In this document: positions 14,150 to 20,803 of the stretch, in pieces
Numbering within the stretch: position 1 is the stretch's first letter
Layout: each line of letters starts with the position of its first letter
NCBI GenBank assembly: GCA_025057715.1
Contig: JANWVD010000002.1
Span: 1-22,494, forward strand
DNA from: Aquificaceae bacterium
GTDB taxonomy: Bacteria > Aquificota > Aquificia > Aquificales > Aquificaceae
Length of the DNA: 22,494 bases
Direction of reading: 5' to 3'
Program-made: the position numbers and the translations under genes
Notes under the pieces: model-generated
The model's database searches: none
What the model was told of the DNA's origin: nothing
The model's input: the letters and a program-made list of their open reading frames with translations, nothing else

Positions 14150-15097
14150 ATGGAAATTAAAGACCTTATAATCTCGAGGGCAAAAGAACTCAAAATAGAC
14201 CTAAAGCCCTGCGAAATAGACTGGGTTTACAACAACCTTCTTGGTCTTCTAACGCCCACCATGAGGGGCAGAATTATCAAAACCGCCTTCGGCGAAACTA
14301 CCCTACTTCACCCCCTTTATGGAGAACCGTACCATAGCCTAACTGCGGGCATTATCAGCGAGTGCGACAATAAATTCATAATCCCAAGCGAGATACTGCA
14401 AAAAGCCAAAGCCCGAAAAGAACTCTCAATCCTTGAGATTGGCTTTGGTCTTGGTTTTTGCCTTGCAAGAGCGATAAATCTCATAAGGAGCGTAAATCCA
14501 AGCGTAGAGCTAAAACTCATCAGCATAGACATAGAGCTCCCAAGCATCTTTCCGCCCTCGCCTCCCATGATTTCAAAAGAGCATTCTAAAATCATCTCTC
14601 TAATTCCGCGCTTTTTAAAAGATGGCATTGACTTTAGCCTTATATTAGAAGACGCAAGAAGAGTCCTTAGTAAAATCGAGCTTGAATTTGACGCGGTTTT
14701 TCACCACGGGTTTTCTCCGCTTAGAAACCCCGAGCTTTGGACAAAGGACATTCTTAGCTTAATAGCTAAGCGCTTAAAGCCAGACGGCGTTTGGACCTCA
14801 TTTACCTCTTCGCTTGCCGTTAGAAAAGCCCTATTAGAGATTGGTCTTAGTGTGCAATCAGTCTCTTCAGTTGGAAGGAAAAGCCCCTCTACCAAGGCTG
14901 GCTTTGGCATTCCCCAGATTTTGTCCCCGTTAGAGCTTGAGAGGCTGCAAAGGTCTTCTTTTGCCACTCCTTTAAAAGACCCGGAGCTACGCTGGCAAAG
15001 AGAGGAGATACTTATAGACTATCTAATAAGAGTTATGGCCCAGGGCGGACTCGAACCGCCGACACCCCGGTTTTCAGCCGGGTGCTCTACCAACTGA
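14150..15097 (+). CDS. MnmC2-like tRNA 5-aminomethyl-2-thiouridine methyltransferase (DUF752)
   Basis: The likely role is SAM-dependent methylation of the aminomethyl group on wobble U34 of tRNA, the last step to mnm5(s2)U. In many proteobacteria this domain is fused to an oxidase (MnmC1); here it stands alone, as in Aquifex. The SAM motif I is ILEIGFGLGFCLA (94-106). The NPELW block (193-197), PDGVWTSFTSSLAVRKALLEIG and the VGRK segment match MnmC methyltransferases. The usual D-G/A-F-S-P motif reads HGFSP, with His at 186. Residues 296-315 (MAQGGLEPPTPRFSAGCSTN) are antisense tRNA-Phe sequence, not a conserved domain, so the native fold probably ends near residue 295. The ATG at 14150 has no Shine-Dalgarno site. 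Family assignment is good; the exact substrate is inferred. Confidence 0.82.
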   Translation: MEIKDLIISRAKELKIDLKPCEIDWVYNNLLGLLTPTMRGRIIKTAFGETTLLHPLYGEPYHSLTAGIISECDNKFIIPSEILQKAKARKELSILEIGFGLGFCLARAINLIRSVNPSVELKLISIDIELPSIFPPSPPMISKEHSKIISLIPRFLKDGIDFSLILEDARRVLSKIELEFDAVFHHGFSPLRNPELWTKDILSLIAKRLKPDGVWTSFTSSLAVRKALLEIGLSVQSVSSVGRKSPSTKAGFGIPQILSPLELERLQRSSFATPLKDPELRWQREEILIDYLIRVMAQGGLEPPTPRFSAGCSTN

Positions 15098-15108
15098 GCT
15101 ACCGGGCC
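15036..15108 (-). tRNA. tRNA-Phe (GAA)
   Basis: The minus strand folds into a complete cloverleaf: acceptor GGCCCGG/CTGGGCC with one G-U pair, D stem GCTC/GAGC around AGTTGGTA, anticodon stem CCCGG/CCGGG with loop CTGAAAA (anticodon GAA), variable GTGTC, T stem GGCGG/CCGCC with loop TTCGAGT, and discriminator A. CCA is not encoded. A near-consensus promoter lies 14 bases upstream. Its 3' part overlaps the methyltransferase CDS on the other strand. GAA and A73 support phenylalanine identity. Confidence 0.97.
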
Positions 15109-15121
15109 TAATAAATAGCTA

Positions 15122-15151
15122 ATTATCTTACCAAAGCCCTTAGCTTGTCAA
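15122..15151 (-). promoter_or_regulatory. Sigma70-type promoter of tRNA-Phe
   Basis: On the minus strand a perfect TTGACA (15151-15146) is followed by 18 bases and GATAAT (15127-15122), which ends 13 bases before the mature tRNA 5' end. It lies in the 56-base gap after cmk. This is the clearest complete promoter in the window and contrasts with the protein genes, where no -35 is obvious. Confidence 0.75.
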
Positions 15152-15164
15152 TAAGTGCTTTTTT

Positions 15165-15803
15165 CTAAAATCTTGGCTTTATAATCTCAAGCGCTTTTTT
15201 AAGCACTTCCTCTTTACTAAGCCCCGTGGTATTTATCACAATCGCATCCTCTGCCTTGCGAAAGGGGTAAACCGGCCTGTTTTGGTCTCTTGTATCTCTA
15301 TCAATTATTGCTTTTAGAATCTCTTCAAAATCTACTTCTTGACCTTGCTCTTTTAGCTGGTTATATCTTCTCCTTGCTCTCTCTTGTGCGCTTGCTTCCA
15401 AGAAAATTTTAACTTCTGCCTTTGGGAATATGTTGGTTCCTGCATCTCTGCCCTCTGCTATTAGGTTCTGAGTTGCTATGGAGCGAAATAGCTCGTTTAT
15501 TTTCTCTCTAAAAGCCGGGTTTGTTGCTATTTCTGATGCTTTTTTACCTATCTCTTCGGATTGCAATCTCTCGCTTATGTCTTCAGATTTATAAAATACC
15601 AAGGTTTTAGAAATCTCCGGGCTTATTTTAATGTCTTTTGAGAAAAGCTCAATAAGGTCTTTTACATCTTCGTAAATTGCAACGAGCGCAAAGGCTCTAT
15701 AACAAAGCCCGGTGTTTAAATAAGGAAATTTAAGAACTTGCGAAAGGTCTTTTGCGAGCGTGCTTTTGCCGCTCCCGGCAGGTCCGTCAATTGCTATAAT
15801 CAC
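15165..15803 (-). CDS. cmk: Cytidylate kinase
   Basis: Cmk phosphorylates CMP and dCMP with ATP in pyrimidine recycling. The 212-residue protein has the P-loop GPAGSGKST (7-15), the NMP-binding segment LNTGLCYRAFA, the conserved GRDAGTNIFP, the Arg-rich ERARRRYNQL, and RDTRDQNRPVYP. Two usual positions differ: the common DTGAMYRA reads NTGLCYRA, and GRDIGT reads GRDAGT. It is shorter than E. coli Cmk (about 227). The GTG start overlaps the pilT stop by four bases (GTGA), so translation is probably coupled. It is the last protein gene of the minus-strand run; the 56 bases after it hold the tRNA-Phe promoter and no clear terminator hairpin. Confidence 0.93.
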   Translation of the reverse strand: MIIAIDGPAGSGKSTLAKDLSQVLKFPYLNTGLCYRAFALVAIYEDVKDLIELFSKDIKISPEISKTLVFYKSEDISERLQSEEIGKKASEIATNPAFREKINELFRSIATQNLIAEGRDAGTNIFPKAEVKIFLEASAQERARRRYNQLKEQGQEVDFEEILKAIIDRDTRDQNRPVYPFRKAEDAIVINTTGLSKEEVLKKALEIIKPRF

Positions 15804-16906
15804 GAAAAGTATCCACCCGTTGCGCCGCCAGAAGATACTCCTCTTAGCTTTAGCTCAAGGTCTGAAGGTCTGTTTGCATACATCATTGCAGTTTTGAAAT
15901 CTATGACTCCCTCTCTGTAAAGAAGTTCAAGATGCTGGTCAAATGTTTGAGTACCATATATAGGACGACCCTTTTCAAGCAGCGCTGGAATCTCCTCGAA
16001 CTTTGCTGGGTCTATTATGCACTCTCTTATGGATGCCGTGTTTATCAAAATCTCCGCGGCAACTCTAATACCGCTTCCGTCCGCTTTTGGAACCAATCTT
16101 TGCGAGGATATTGCAACGAGAGTTTGCGCAAGCTGCATTCTTATTTGCTCTCTTACCTCGAGACTAAACATGCCGACGATACGGTTAATGGTTTCTTTTG
16201 CGTCCAAGGTATGAAGCGTTGACATAACTAAGTGTCCGGTCTCTGCTGCTTGCAACCCGATAAGAGCGGTCTCTGCGTCCCTTATCTCACCAACGAGTAT
16301 GACATCCGGGTCTTCACGAAGCGCAGCTCTTAGCCCTTTTGAAAACGAAGAGGTGTCTAAGCCTACCTCGCGCTGGACTATGTAGGACATTTTGTCACTA
16401 TGTAGGTACTCAATCGGGTCTTCTATTGTCACGATAACCCTGTCTTGGGTTGAGTTGATTGCGTCTATTAGAGCGGCGAGGGTTGTAGATTTTCCAGAAC
16501 CCGTTGGACCTGTGACTAATATAAGTCCCTTCGTGTTTTCGAGTGTCGTAGTTTTCAAAACCTCCGGAAGGTTTAAGCTCTCAAATGGCGGGACTTTGTA
16601 GGGAATCGTTCTTAAAGCCATTGCAATTGTCGTCCTTTGTTTAAATGCGTTAACCCTATACCTAGCAACGCCGGGAAGCGAGTAGGAAGTATCTACCTCT
16701 CCGTATTCCTCGAATTCTGCAACCTTTTTTCTATTTTTCTCTATAACTTCTCTCAAAATCATTTCCATGATGCGCTCATCAAGCGCTGGAAAGTCTTGCA
16801 GCTTAATGAGCTTTTTCTTAGCCCTCACGATGGGCACGCTCCCTGTCTTTAAGTGAATGTCCGAAGCGCCTAACTCACTCGCCTTTTTTAAAATCAGCTG
16901 AAGCAA
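15800..16906 (-). CDS. pilT: Type IV pilus retraction ATPase PilT (PilT/PilU family)
   Basis: PilT hexamers power retraction of type IV pili for twitching, DNA uptake and attachment. The 368-residue protein has the N-terminal ASDIHLKTG block, Walker A GPTGSGKST (133-141), the Asp box VTIEDPIEY (159-167), Walker B ILVGEIRDAET (203-213) and the His-box TGHLVMSTLHT (223-233). The C-terminal tail matches PilT in position, including LELKLRGV. The TTG start at 16906 lies within the last 32 bases of recA and is supported by GGAGGT nine bases upstream. It overlaps cmk by four bases. No pilin, pilB or pilC gene is in the window. PilU or another retraction paralogue is the main alternative. Confidence 0.93.
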   Translation of the reverse strand: MLQLILKKASELGASDIHLKTGSVPIVRAKKKLIKLQDFPALDERIMEMILREVIEKNRKKVAEFEEYGEVDTSYSLPGVARYRVNAFKQRTTIAMALRTIPYKVPPFESLNLPEVLKTTTLENTKGLILVTGPTGSGKSTTLAALIDAINSTQDRVIVTIEDPIEYLHSDKMSYIVQREVGLDTSSFSKGLRAALREDPDVILVGEIRDAETALIGLQAAETGHLVMSTLHTLDAKETINRIVGMFSLEVREQIRMQLAQTLVAISSQRLVPKADGSGIRVAAEILINTASIRECIIDPAKFEEIPALLEKGRPIYGTQTFDQHLELLYREGVIDFKTAMMYANRPSDLELKLRGVSSGGATGGYFS

Positions 16907-17891
16907 GCCCGCTTACCTCCCTTAGCTTAATTACGAGCTCTTTCATAAGCTCTTCGTTTTCTATTATAAACCTTTTTGCCTGCTCTCGCCCCTGACCAAG
17001 TCTTATATCGCCATAGCTAAACCAAGAACCGCTTTTTGATATGAGCTTTAAATTGACTGCGGAATCAAAGATGTCACAGGGTTTACATATTCCCTCGCCG
17101 TAGTTTATCTCAAGTTCTGCCTCCTGAAAAGGCGGTGCTAACTTGTTTTTTACTATCCTTATTTTGACCTTGTAGCCTATTCTTTCTTCGCCATCTTTCA
17201 GGTCTTGACCTCTTCTTACGTCTATTCGCATATCTGCAAAGAATTTAAGAGCTCTCCCGCCGGGGGTTGTTTCAGGATTTCCAAACATGATGCCAATCTT
17301 TTCTCTTAGCTGATTGATGAATATTACTGCCGTCCCGCTTTTGTTTGCGACGCCTTTTATCTTCCTAAGAGCTTGCGACATAAGCCTTGCCTGCTTTCCA
17401 ACGTGCGCTTCACCCATCTCACCTTCAAGCTCGTCTCTTGGCACTAACGCAGCAACTGAATCGACGACTATTACGTCAACGGCGTTGCTACTTACTAAGG
17501 TTTCTACGATTTCTAAAGCCTGCTCTCCAAAATCTGGCTGTGAGATATAGAAGTTTGTTATGTCAACGCCAATCCTCTGGGCGTATTTTGGGTCAAGCGC
17601 ATGCTCGGCGTCTATGAAAACTGCTATACCGCTTAATTTTTGAGCCTCTGCTATGATGTGCAATGCGAGGGTGGTCTTACCTGATGATTCGGGACCAAAT
17701 ATTTCAATTATTTTGCCGCGTGGTATGCCGCCAACGCCCGTTGCTATATCAAGTGCTATGGAGCCAGTTGGAATTGCCTTTACATTTACGCTTTGCGTGC
17801 CAAAAAGCGGCATAACCGTGTTCTTTCCAAACCTTTTTTCTATGTTTAGGAGCGCGCTCTCGAGTGCTTTTTGTTTCTCTTGTTCTTGCAT
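16875..17891 (-). CDS. recA: Recombinase RecA
   Basis: RecA forms filaments on single-stranded DNA for homologous recombination and SOS activation. The 338-residue protein has Walker A GPESSGKTT (66-74), Walker B (VIVVDSVAALVPRDELEGE), the DNA-binding L1 region with GEAHVGKQARLMSQALRK, and the L2 region FINQLREKIGIMFGNPETTPGGRALKF, all intact. The N-terminal FGKNTVMPLFG and PTGSIALDIATGVGG are typical. The short C-terminus ends ...SADFKKGE. The ATG at 17891 is three bases after the gatC stop, with no strong Shine-Dalgarno site, so it is probably read within a polycistron. I see no LexA box before it. Its end overlaps pilT by 32 bases. Confidence 0.99.
   Translation of the reverse strand: MQEQEKQKALESALLNIEKRFGKNTVMPLFGTQSVNVKAIPTGSIALDIATGVGGIPRGKIIEIFGPESSGKTTLALHIIAEAQKLSGIAVFIDAEHALDPKYAQRIGVDITNFYISQPDFGEQALEIVETLVSSNAVDVIVVDSVAALVPRDELEGEMGEAHVGKQARLMSQALRKIKGVANKSGTAVIFINQLREKIGIMFGNPETTPGGRALKFFADMRIDVRRGQDLKDGEERIGYKVKIRIVKNKLAPPFQEAELEINYGEGICKPCDIFDSAVNLKLISKSGSWFSYGDIRLGQGREQAKRFIIENEELMKELVIKLREVSGLASADFKKGE
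16915..16920 (-). promoter_or_regulatory. Ribosome binding site of pilT inside recA
   Basis: GGAGGT on the minus strand lies nine bases before the TTG start at 16906 and within the recA coding sequence. It is the best evidence for that non-ATG start, which also puts the ASDIH block at the usual distance from the N-terminus. Confidence 0.8.
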
Positions 17892-17894
17892 GTC

Positions 17895-18155
17895 TTATCG
17901 CTCTACTATTCTTTGGACGCGAAAGTATCCGTCAACTAATTTTAAGAGGCTGTTATCAAATTCAAACTTCTCAATATCGTCTTCCCTCATATTTTCTAGC
18001 TTTTCAAAAGCGAAAAAAGGCTCAATATTGCTTGTGTCAATCTCTTCAAGAGCTTTGACGAAGTTTATTATCTTTTCAAAATCGCTTGCAAGCTCTCTTT
18101 CCTCCTCGTCACTGAGTTCTAACTTTGCGAGTTGTCCTATTTTCTTTAGCTCCAT
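17895..18155 (-). CDS. gatC: Asp-tRNA(Asn)/Glu-tRNA(Gln) amidotransferase subunit C
   Basis: GatC is the small subunit that stabilises the GatAB complex, which converts mischarged Glu-tRNA(Gln) or Asp-tRNA(Asn) to the amide form. The 86-residue product has the typical QLAKLELSDEEERELASDFEKII opening, the EEIDTSNIEPF middle and the conserved C-terminal YFRVQRIVE (usually FRVPKVVE). Length is normal. No gatA or gatB lies nearby, so the subunits are encoded at separate loci, as is common. The ATG is nine bases after the lspA stop. TAATAT overlapping that stop ends exactly six bases before the ATG, so a separate leaderless promoter for gatC-recA is possible. No Shine-Dalgarno site is seen. Confidence 0.92.
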   Translation of the reverse strand: MELKKIGQLAKLELSDEEERELASDFEKIINFVKALEEIDTSNIEPFFAFEKLENMREDDIEKFEFDNSLLKLVDGYFRVQRIVER

Positions 18156-18161
18156 GAAAAT

Positions 18162-18167
18162 ATATTA
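18162..18167 (-). promoter_or_regulatory. Possible internal -10 element before gatC
   Basis: TAATAT on the minus strand (18167-18162) overlaps the lspA TAA and is followed by six bases and the gatC ATG. Hexamer and spacing equal those before the membrane fusion protein gene (TAATAT-N6-GTG). It could give an independent leaderless gatC-recA-pilT transcript. Inferred. Confidence 0.35.
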
Positions 18168-18644
18168 ACGCTCTTTTGAAAAGAACTCTCTTATCAAGAG
18201 CCCAACGACGGCAATGCTTATGCTCGCATCTGCTAAATTAAAGGCAGGCCAAGAAAATCCGCCGTAGGAAAGGTAGATAAAATCCCTCACTTGACCTAAA
18301 AATAGCCTATCGTAAAAGTTTCCAAGAGCACCGCCAGCTATAGCACCGAGCAACAAAGAGGGATAGACTCTTTTAAGCTTTATAACATAGAATAAGGTTA
18401 TCAAAACCGCCAAAGGCGGGGTTAATAAAAGCAAAGGCAGACGAAGAAAGTCCGGGGCATCAGCAAAAAGCCCAAAAGCAACGCCTTTATTATATACAAG
18501 CACTAAATGCAAAAACGGTAAAAGAGTTAAATCTTGTTCTTTTAGCGTAGCTTCTGCAATCTTTTTAGTAAGCAAATCTATGAAAAGAACAAACGAAGCA
18601 GAAGAAAAATAGACTAAAATATACCCAATAGACCCTCTTCCCAC
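18165..18644 (-). CDS. lspA: Lipoprotein signal peptidase (signal peptidase II)
   Basis: LspA removes signal peptides from diacylated prolipoproteins in the inner membrane. The 159-residue protein has four hydrophobic spans. The family blocks are YNKGVAFGLF (51-60), GGALGNFYDRLFLGQVRDFI (104-123) and WPAFNLADASI (132-142), giving the catalytic Asp pair D121 and D139. The GTG start at 18644 lies inside purL (31-base overlap) with at best a weak ribosome binding site; no in-frame ATG follows before the first membrane span, so I kept it. Its presence agrees with a cell that makes lipoproteins, alongside BamA and the LolD-like ATPase in this window. The stop is nine bases before gatC. Confidence 0.95.
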   Translation of the reverse strand: MGRGSIGYILVYFSSASFVLFIDLLTKKIAEATLKEQDLTLLPFLHLVLVYNKGVAFGLFADAPDFLRLPLLLLTPPLAVLITLFYVIKLKRVYPSLLLGAIAGGALGNFYDRLFLGQVRDFIYLSYGGFSWPAFNLADASISIAVVGLLIREFFSKER

Positions 18645-20800
18645 AGCTTCTCAAGCTCCTCTATGTCACAAGATACTATCTTTTCACAGTTATTATTTAT
18701 TTCCAATGCTCTATGGTCGCTTACTCTTCCAATCAGCATCCAATCAAGGCCTGAGGATTCTACTATATTTTGTAGCTCCAGCGATTTGCTTGGCGATACG
18801 CTTACTATAACCATGGTGGGACATTCGGAAAATAGGAATAAATCAAGTCTATCCTCTATGTAAAATTCGAGCTCCAAACCAAGGCTAGTATTAAAGACGC
18901 TCTCAAGGATTGAGACGAGCAACCCGCCGACTGAGACATCGTGACAGGAATTAATGAGTTCTCTTTTCGAGAGCTCTAACAAAAGCTCGTGGAGGGTTTT
19001 TTCTTTGTTTAGGTCTATTTCTGGCAGCGGTCCTAAGACCTTGCCGTGGATTGAGCTAAGAAACTCGCTTCCGCCTATGCAATGCCTTTTGCGAATGTCA
19101 CCGATGAGGTATATCAAATCAGACGGTTCTTTAAATCTATGGTCGTGGCTTGGCACCCCTTCTCGCCAACCTACGGCAACAACAATCGGCGTTGGATAGA
19201 TGTTTCTTAGTAAATTCCCTTCTATGGTTTCGTTATATAAAGAGACATTTCCGCTAACTACCGGCACTGAGAAAAACTCGCAGGCATGGGCTATTCCATC
19301 TATGGAGTTTACAAGTTGCCCCATTATCTCAGGGCGCTCTGGATTGCCAAAATTTAGGCAATCCGTGATTGCCAAAGGCTTTGCGCCTACGCAGGCAAGA
19401 TTCCTAAGAGCTTCTGAAACTACCAAAACAGAACCCCAAAACGGGTCAATATAGACAAGCCTTGAATTGCCCTCTGAGCTTATTGCTACCAATTTACTAC
19501 TTTTTAGCCTTGGGTTTTTGGGCCACTTTATCCTAAGAAGCGCACTATCTGCGCCCGGACCAAAGATTGTATTCGTGCCGATGTGATAGTCAAACTGGGT
19601 GTATATACCTCTCTTGTTTGCCACGTTTGGCGAAGAGAGGAGTTTCTTAAGAGAGTCTAAAATATCAACAGGCGGGGGATTCTCTTGAATTGACGGGGGT
19701 TTCTGGAAGATGAAAGGTCTTTCGCAAATTGGGGCTTCTTTTGTCAAGATTTTAATAGGCAAGTTTGCAACCTTTTGACCTTTGAAGTAAAGCTCGAGCT
19801 CTTCGCTTTCGGTCAGTTGACCGATTACTGCACCTTCAAGGAGGTGGCTTTTTATAACCTCAAGGGCTTTATCTGAGTTTTCTTTGGAAACTGTGGCAAT
19901 CATGCGCTCTTGGCTCTCTGATAGGGCAATCTCAAGCTCGTTCATCTCTTTTTCTCTTAGTGGGACGCTATCGAGTTCTATCCTAACCCCGCATTGGGAC
20001 TTGCTTGCGAGTTCTGAGCAAGCGCCTACAAGCCCGGCTGCACCGAGGTCTTGAAGACCTTTTATTAAACCGAGTTCTATAAGTTCCAAGCTTGCTTCTA
20101 TTAGCTTTCTTCCAAAGTATGGGTCTCCCACCTGAATGGTTTTTAAGTTCTTTTCAGAGGGGTCAATCTCACCAGAAGCCATTACAGCCCCGTGAAGCCC
20201 GTCTTTGCCCGTTGCTGAGCCGAAAAGAATTATCAAATCGCCCCTTTCACCCCTTGCGGTTATCATCCTATTAGCGGGCAAAATCCCGAGGCAAAATACG
20301 TTCACCAAGGGGTTTGTCAAATAGCAGCTTTCAAAAAATGTCTCTCCGCCCGCGTTGGCAACGCCGATGCAATTGCCATAGTGAGATATCCCTTTTATAA
20401 CGCCCTTTGTTATGCGCTTATCAAAAGGAAGAGGAAAGCGAAGGCTATTTAAGATTGCTATTGGTCTTGCGCCCATTGAGAGAATGTCTCTTATAATTCC
20501 GCCAACACCGGTTGCCGAGCCGTTAAAGGGCTCTATGAAAGAAGGGTGGTTATGGCTCTCTATCTTAAAAGCAAGCCACACATCGTCGTCTAACTTCACA
20601 ACGCCGGCATTTTCCCCAGGACCTTGAACTACCGCGGGGGATTTTGTTGGCAGCTTTTTAAGATACATTCGCGACGATTTATAAGAGCAATGCTCTGACC
20701 AAAGAGCCCCGACAATTGCAAGCTCTAAGGTGTTTGGCTCTCTGCCTAATTTTTTTATCAGAGCTTCGAGTTCTTCCTCGTTTAGACCAAAGCTTGACAT
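18614..20800 (-). CDS. purL: Phosphoribosylformylglycinamidine synthase, subunit PurL (small type)
   Basis: PurL is the synthetase subunit that converts FGAR to FGAM with ammonia delivered by a separate glutaminase, one step before PurM. At 728 residues it is the short, Bacillus-type subunit, which needs partner PurS and PurQ proteins; neither is in the window. It shows the WSEHCSYKSS start, KIESHNHPSFIEPFNGSATGVGG (ATP site), GDPYFGRKLIEASLE, the central SALLRIKW region and GNVSLYNET, with two AIRS-like halves. The ATG at 20800 follows the fabI stop by three bases and has no clear Shine-Dalgarno site. The end overlaps lspA by 31 bases. purM lies about 18 kb away on the other strand, so purine genes are dispersed. 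Confidence 0.97.
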   Translation of the reverse strand: MSSFGLNEEELEALIKKLGREPNTLELAIVGALWSEHCSYKSSRMYLKKLPTKSPAVVQGPGENAGVVKLDDDVWLAFKIESHNHPSFIEPFNGSATGVGGIIRDILSMGARPIAILNSLRFPLPFDKRITKGVIKGISHYGNCIGVANAGGETFFESCYLTNPLVNVFCLGILPANRMITARGERGDLIILFGSATGKDGLHGAVMASGEIDPSEKNLKTIQVGDPYFGRKLIEASLELIELGLIKGLQDLGAAGLVGACSELASKSQCGVRIELDSVPLREKEMNELEIALSESQERMIATVSKENSDKALEVIKSHLLEGAVIGQLTESEELELYFKGQKVANLPIKILTKEAPICERPFIFQKPPSIQENPPPVDILDSLKKLLSSPNVANKRGIYTQFDYHIGTNTIFGPGADSALLRIKWPKNPRLKSSKLVAISSEGNSRLVYIDPFWGSVLVVSEALRNLACVGAKPLAITDCLNFGNPERPEIMGQLVNSIDGIAHACEFFSVPVVSGNVSLYNETIEGNLLRNIYPTPIVVAVGWREGVPSHDHRFKEPSDLIYLIGDIRKRHCIGGSEFLSSIHGKVLGPLPEIDLNKEKTLHELLLELSKRELINSCHDVSVGGLLVSILESVFNTSLGLELEFYIEDRLDLFLFSECPTMVIVSVSPSKSLELQNIVESSGLDWMLIGRVSDHRALEINNNCEKIVSCDIEELEKLWEEGLLGIF

Positions 20801-20803
20801 CTT

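Noticed and set aside
14317..14628. 103-residue minus-strand open frame inside the methyltransferase gene
   Set aside because: Opposite to the SAM-binding region whose motif is clear; no start signal and shadow-like composition.
15005..15035. Imperfect hairpin CTTAT...ATAAG after tRNA-Phe as a terminator
   Set aside because: Short, AT-rich, bulged and not followed by a T tract on the minus strand; it is also inside the methyltransferase coding sequence.
15035..15097. C-terminal peptide MAQGGLEPPTPRFSAGCSTN as a novel protein motif
   Set aside because: It is the translated reverse complement of tRNA-Phe. This kind of peptide turns up wherever a frame crosses a tRNA gene, so it is not a domain.
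17892..17960. Search for an SOS (LexA) operator before recA
   Set aside because: Only three bases separate gatC and recA, and I saw no CTGT-N8-ACAG or GAAC-N4-GTTC type site nearby.
17653..18168. 171-residue plus-strand open frame antisense to the recA start and gatC
   Set aside because: Serine-rich, low-information translation mirroring the codons of recA and gatC, with no start signal; both genes opposite are unambiguous.
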